From Letharia columbiana (lineage: Eukaryota; Ascomycota; Lecanoromycetes; Lecanorales; Parmeliaceae), in contig NW_023501153.1 of assembly GCF_014066305.1 (NCBI RefSeq), positions 1 to 55,258 of the forward strand: 55,258 nucleotides of DNA, read 5' to 3'. Both the position numbers and the translations under genes were made by a program. This document shows, piece by piece, positions 51,201-55,258 of this stretch. Position 1 is the first letter of the stretch, and the number at the start of each line of letters is the position of its first letter. Under the pieces are notes generated by a model. It worked only from the letters and a program-made list of their open reading frames with translations. It had not been told where the DNA came from and made no database searches.

Positions 51201-51373
51201 CGTTTTATAATATAATATCATAGATATATTATATCGTAGAATATTTCGCTAAAATCTTATATTATATTAAATATAAAATAATATAAATCTTAATAACTTA
51301 TATTATATTAGAGTATAATATAATAGATTAATATCTTATATTATATTATATCTTTTCGACTAGTAATTTCTAC

Positions 51374-54050
51374 TTTAGATTTTTAGTCCTAATATTACTA
51401 AATCGTCTATTTTATAGCTTTAAAACTAATACGTTTTATTATAATACTTAAATTAAATCGTAATAGCGCTACGAAGGCGCTTTACTATCTTATCTCTTAA
51501 TACTTATAACTTCTTTACTCTATTATTTATAGCGAATATCTCCCCCTTAATAAAGTTATTCTCGATCTTCTAACGAATTTTAGAATAATATTTATATATT
51601 AAGAAGAACGATATCGTTTCGATAAAGAAATATTAACTATTTATATAAACGAACTCTATTATTAGCAATTATTTCGCTTAAATATTTTATTTATTATTAG
51701 CGAATATATATAAGAAGTATTCTAGCATCTAATTTTACTACTTAATCTATTTATCGATTTACGAGTAAAAGGCGATACTTAAATATCGCTTAATTTTAAA
51801 ATAAAAGTAAATGGCGGATTAGAAGCTATTAGTAAATATAGAGCCTCTATTATTAATAATATCGTTTAATATATTATAGCGATATATTATTTTAAAATAA
51901 AATACTTTCATTAGCTAAGCGATATCGATTATAATAAATATAGAAATATATCTTATTATTTTTATAAATCGATTTACTATAACTAGAATAGTATCGTAAA
52001 TAATATTCTTATACTTACTCGCTAATAAGTCGATAATAAAGTTTATAGAAATTTTCTTTTATAGCTTAATAGCGACGGGAAGCGAGCTTAATTCGCTATA
52101 TAAACGATATTATAAAGCTTTAATTCGCTAGTAAATATTATATATCTTAATATAATTAATAACTTATTTTAAGCTTTTATTTTAATAATATTTATAAGTA
52201 AATATCTTATATATCTTTATAGCGTTAAAGTATTCTAATAACGAATTATTATAATATTTACTAATAAGCTCTTTTCTTAAAATCTTATTTCTAGAGATAT
52301 AAAGGCGACTATTATATCTTAATAGTTTCTCGAAATCTAAGATTTATATTTAATTACATGCGCGACGCTTAACTACTAACTTATTAATATCGATTTAAAA
52401 AGAGCTTATCTAATTATTATAGGCTTATAGATCTTAAATTAATATTTTTATTAGTCTTTAAAATATATTATAAGTAATCTCTTATACGATCTTAGACTTT
52501 CTTCTAGAAATAACTATTTAAACGCTAATAATATAAAATACAAACGCCATCGCCGCTATAATCTCCTTATTCCTTTATAACTACTCGCCGCTAGTTTAAA
52601 GTATAAGCTTATTCTATAATATTAATAAAAGTTTAATATTTAATAGCGAAATTCTCTTATAATTAAAGCGTTATAATAGCGAGTCGATAGAGTTTAATTT
52701 ATCTATTTAATAAAAAATCTTAAAGTTATAAGTAGCTAACTTTAGTATTTAACGAGCTTATCTAGAGTTTAATTTCTTCTACTTTATAAAGCTCTTAAGA
52801 TTATTATAATTCGTTAAAATCTTAATATAAAACGTATTATCTTCTAGATAATAACGTTATTACTTTATAGATACTATAATAATAAATAACTCTTAATTAT
52901 AAATCTTATAGTTTTACTCTATAGAAATTATTTTTCTAAATTAGAATACTATTAATTATTAATAATTATTCTTATTCGATTATAAAAGTATAGCTCTTAT
53001 ATCGAAGTTAAAAGCGTCGATCTTAAGATATAACTTTAAATTTAAATCGTAATAATATAGAAATAGCGTAGTTATAAAAGTATTTCGAAATTATTAAAAC
53101 GCTAGCTTAGCGTTATTTATCTACTCTAATAATCTAAATTTCTTATTATTCTTATTCTCTTTAAGTAAATTAATAAGTAATATTATTATATTAGAATAGT
53201 TATAGATAAATCATTAATAGAAATTAGTAAAGTTTAAAAAGACTTATATATTTCGATAATTTTTTGATTTTAATTACTTCTTAATAATAGCGATATATTT
53301 TTAATTTATCGCGATATCTTCGATAGATATAATAAACTCTAGAAACTTAACCCGCTTAATATAGAATTAATATTTCTTTAAATTAGTATATAATTAAAAC
53401 TAGTATAAACGCTTAAGCACTTATTTAATATATCGTTAATACTTCGCTAGATTAATACTATAAATTAGAATATTATTTAAATATACTATATATATTATAT
53501 TTATTAGACTTATAAGAGCTTTATTAATATACGCTTAAAAAGTTATTAATATATTAGCGAGTTTAAAAGATATAATTAAATATTCGAAGTAGCTATAGTA
53601 ACTACGAAACGCTATTTTCTACTTATTATCTTCTTTAATCCGAATTTAATAATAAATATCCTTAAGATTTAGCTTTATAAAGATTTTAATACTATATAAG
53701 CGATTTAAAGTCTCGATAATTAAAAATAGCGAATATCGATTTTTAATAGTTATCGCGTTTAGGCCTCGATAATTAACGTAAAAATAAAGCCTTCTATTCT
53801 TTTTAGAAATAAAAAGAATTAATACTTCAACTAAAAAAGTTAAATAGCGAATTTAATTTTTCTAAAGAAAATTCTTTAGATAGCGTTATAGCTTCGCTAA
53901 CTTCTTTAAGATAGATTATATAAAGAACTATATAGCGACTTTTTATCGCTCTTAATCTTAATAATATAATCCCTCTACTTAAGCGTAGATAAGACTTCTA
54001 CTTTTTTATTAAAAAAAATATTATTAAACTTTAATAACTTCTAAGAAAGC
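51374..54050 (-). pseudogene. Gypsy 2 pol relic: reverse transcriptase, RNase H, integrase
   Basis: Read from high to low coordinates with RIP stops as Gln/Trp, the RT fingers/palm come at about 53,990-53,580. They show VEVLILFISKKNRRLYFYVNY (for ILFVPKKDGGLRLCVDYR), NYRGLNA, then NRYSLFLIIETLNRL and FIKLNLKDIYY. The RT thumb follows at about 53,400-53,230 (FYIKRVKFLEFIIS, then DIAIN and VFLNFTNFY). RNase H and integrase are expected at about 53,150-51,400 but are only weakly legible. DDLVILG or RTKNLK, just before 51,374, is the start of the integrase C-terminal domain that continues left of element B. Confidence 0.87.
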
Positions 54051-55258
54051 TCTAAATTACGCCTATTTTCCGATTCGCTTTATACTATCGCGATATATAC
54101 AATTATAAATATATTTAGCTTCTATTTAATAATTTAAGTAAATTTAATTAATTCTTTAATCTATAATTTACTAGCGTTAACTTTAAATCGCTATTACTTT
54201 ATCGTTAAATTTAGTAATACTTATAATTAACTTAATTCGAGTATATTTAATATAATATTAAAGCCTTTTTAATTAACGATATAGAAGAGTATATTATACT
54301 TTCTATTTTAATCTTAGTTATTTACTAATTAATAGTTTAGCTAATACGCGCTATAGTAATATATACTTTAATCGCTTAACGCTTTCGATTGCGATAAGAT
54401 AGCGTTATAAGATTTTAAGTCTTATTAAACTACGAACTTTTATGAAATTAAATTAATATACGCTTTAATATCGAGTAGAGTAACGAGTTACCTCTATTTA
54501 CTCTAAAGCTTTATTTATCTCTTTATAAGAATAAAAGAAATTATCTCTATTAATTATCGTTCTTATCTCGCTTCTAAGACAATTATAAAACCGAATCTTT
54601 TTTTATTAATACTGCGCCGATATAAGCTATAGACGATTTATCGAGATCTAAATACTTAAATATCTAATAACTCTATTTTTTATAATAAAAATAACTATTC
54701 TTCTTATAATTAGAATTAAAGAATTCGACTTTACGCTTTATATTATCGTCTTAAATACGCATTACGTAAGCGCCGCCGTTTAAAGTTAATTTAGACTTCG
54801 AAATTTAATTCTTTAAAGGCTTATCCTTAGCGAACCCCCTTAAAGACTTTAAATAAAAACCGCTATCGAAGTATACGCGTTTTAAAAAAAATTTCTATAT
54901 AATAGCCTAAGTAAGAATTTCTTTTTATTATTTCGATATATTATTAATATTTAGAATTTTATTCTTAAGCTTTAATCTAAACTTAATTAAGAAAAAATTC
55001 GCTTAATATTTTTTAGAAAATAAGATTATATAAGCCTTTAGCTTTTTTAGATAGATCTTAAAAATAGATATCTTCTAATTAAAGCGTTATTTAGTTTTCT
55101 TCTACTTTTCGTATATAAAAAGATAGCGATTTACTAAATCCGCTACTAAATTAAGTAGAAACTACTTAAAGAATTTAAAAGTTATACTCTCTAGATTATA
55201 GATTTAATAGTATTTATATTATTAGATATTAGAGTTATCTTTTAAGAATTATATATAA
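54051..55258 (-). other. Presumed Gypsy 2 protease/gag region, heavily RIPped
   Basis: It lies upstream (minus sense) of the reverse transcriptase, where protease and gag belong in a Gypsy element, and extends off the window. Composition and RIP pattern match the rest. I could not identify a zinc knuckle or protease motif with confidence, so the assignment rests on position. Confidence 0.45.

Larger units (their letters stand above)
30795..51365. mobile_element. Large TIR element, copy B (20.6 kb with internal insertion)
   Basis: The left end TACTAACCGAAAAGG (30,795) and right end CTTTTCGACTAGTA (to 51,365) are inverted relatives flanked by a perfect 8-bp duplication, ATTTCTAC. It is an inverse copy of A: the left 6.5 kb match A's right part and the right 3.8 kb match A's left part. 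It lacks the counterpart of A 16,030-17,745 and instead holds about 10.3 kb (37,266-47,550) not seen in A. Net of this it would be about 12 kb, like A. One plus frame at about 33,300-35,230 is long and broken only by RIP-type stops, with a basic end (RRRE, then LIISY). The mirror of this frame exists in A. No transposase motif could be named. Confidence 0.75.
9290..55258. repeat. RIP-mutated AT-rich transposon block
   Basis: Over about 46 kb, CpA and its complement TpG are almost absent, TpA is hugely over-represented, and CpG islets (CGCG, GCGA) survive. This is the dinucleotide pattern of repeat-induced point mutation acting on both strands. ATG, GTG, TTG and CTG all contain TpG, so start codons are gone; stops arise from CAA, CAG and TGG. 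Protein families remain legible if such stops are read as Gln or Trp. The only clearly unmutated patch is the island at 42,451-43,249. Recognised contents are listed separately; the rest is unassigned AT-rich sequence. Confidence 0.95.
30180..55258 (-). mobile_element. Chromodomain Ty3/Gypsy retrotransposon 2, nested host of element B
   Basis: Minus-strand pol pieces lie on both sides of element B and continue each other. To the right (51,374 to about 54,050) are integrase, RNase H and reverse transcriptase; to the left (30,786-30,420) are the integrase C-terminus and chromodomain. B is flanked by the 8-bp duplication ATTTCTAC (30,787-30,794 and 51,366-51,373). Removing B and one copy lets the integrase C-terminal domain run on in nearly one frame. 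The element's 5' part (protease, gag, LTR) runs off the right edge. Its 3' LTR, near or left of 30,180, could not be delimited. Confidence 0.85.

Noticed and set aside
9290..55258. Mitochondrial DNA insertion or plain AT-rich centromeric satellite
   Set aside because: Nuclear LINE and Gypsy domains, precise LTRs and target duplications are readable, and the dinucleotide bias is that of RIP. A centromeric or subtelomeric location cannot be excluded but nothing specific shows it.

Overview
The window looks like a filamentous ascomycete (Pezizomycotina) chromosome, probably a species with a two-compartment genome such as many Dothideomycetes. This is inferred from fungal-type genes with short GT-AG introns, a GCTAAC branch point, and a massive repeat-induced point mutation (RIP) signature. 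No rRNA, tRNA, CRISPR array or bacterial-type operon was seen.

Bases 1 to about 9,290 are ordinary, GC-balanced gene space. They hold the 3' end of a TPR-repeat gene (+), a decayed D-amino-acid oxidase (-), an uncharacterised roughly 330-residue protein (-), and a Ser/Pro-rich, probably disordered 490-residue protein (-) whose two exons join in phase. The stretches between them show no convincing genes.

Bases from about 9,290 to the end are an AT-rich block in which CpA and TpG are almost absent while CpG survives, as expected from exhaustive RIP. Every NTG start codon contains TpG, so no conventional ORF remains. Reading frames can still be followed because the stops are almost all TAA/TAG derived from CAA, CAG and TGG. 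The block is a nest of dead transposons. A LINE (triple zinc-knuckle ORF1 at 10.3-10.6 kb, endonuclease at 27.6-28.3 kb) is split by a chromodomain Ty3/Gypsy element with two 258-bp LTRs and a perfect 5-bp duplication (AGATC). That Gypsy element is itself split by a 12.1-kb terminal-inverted-repeat element ('A', 12,195-24,320). Further right, a second chromodomain Gypsy element (-) is cut inside its integrase by a second copy of the same large element in opposite orientation ('B', 30,795-51,365), with a perfect 8-bp duplication (ATTTCTAC). B carries about 10 kb of extra unidentified sequence.

Inside that extra sequence sits a 799-bp GC-normal island (42,451-43,249). Its two arms are un-mutated versions of the left and right ends of A and B, and its centre is a 15-bp minisatellite. 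It appears to be a foldback deletion derivative of the large element that escaped or postdates RIP, so it records the pre-RIP sequence of the large element's ends. The large element family (about 12 kb, 8-bp duplication, asymmetric long inverted ends, internal 2-kb duplication, 92-bp array) is the best candidate here for something undescribed. I could not assign it to a known transposon superfamily by reading.
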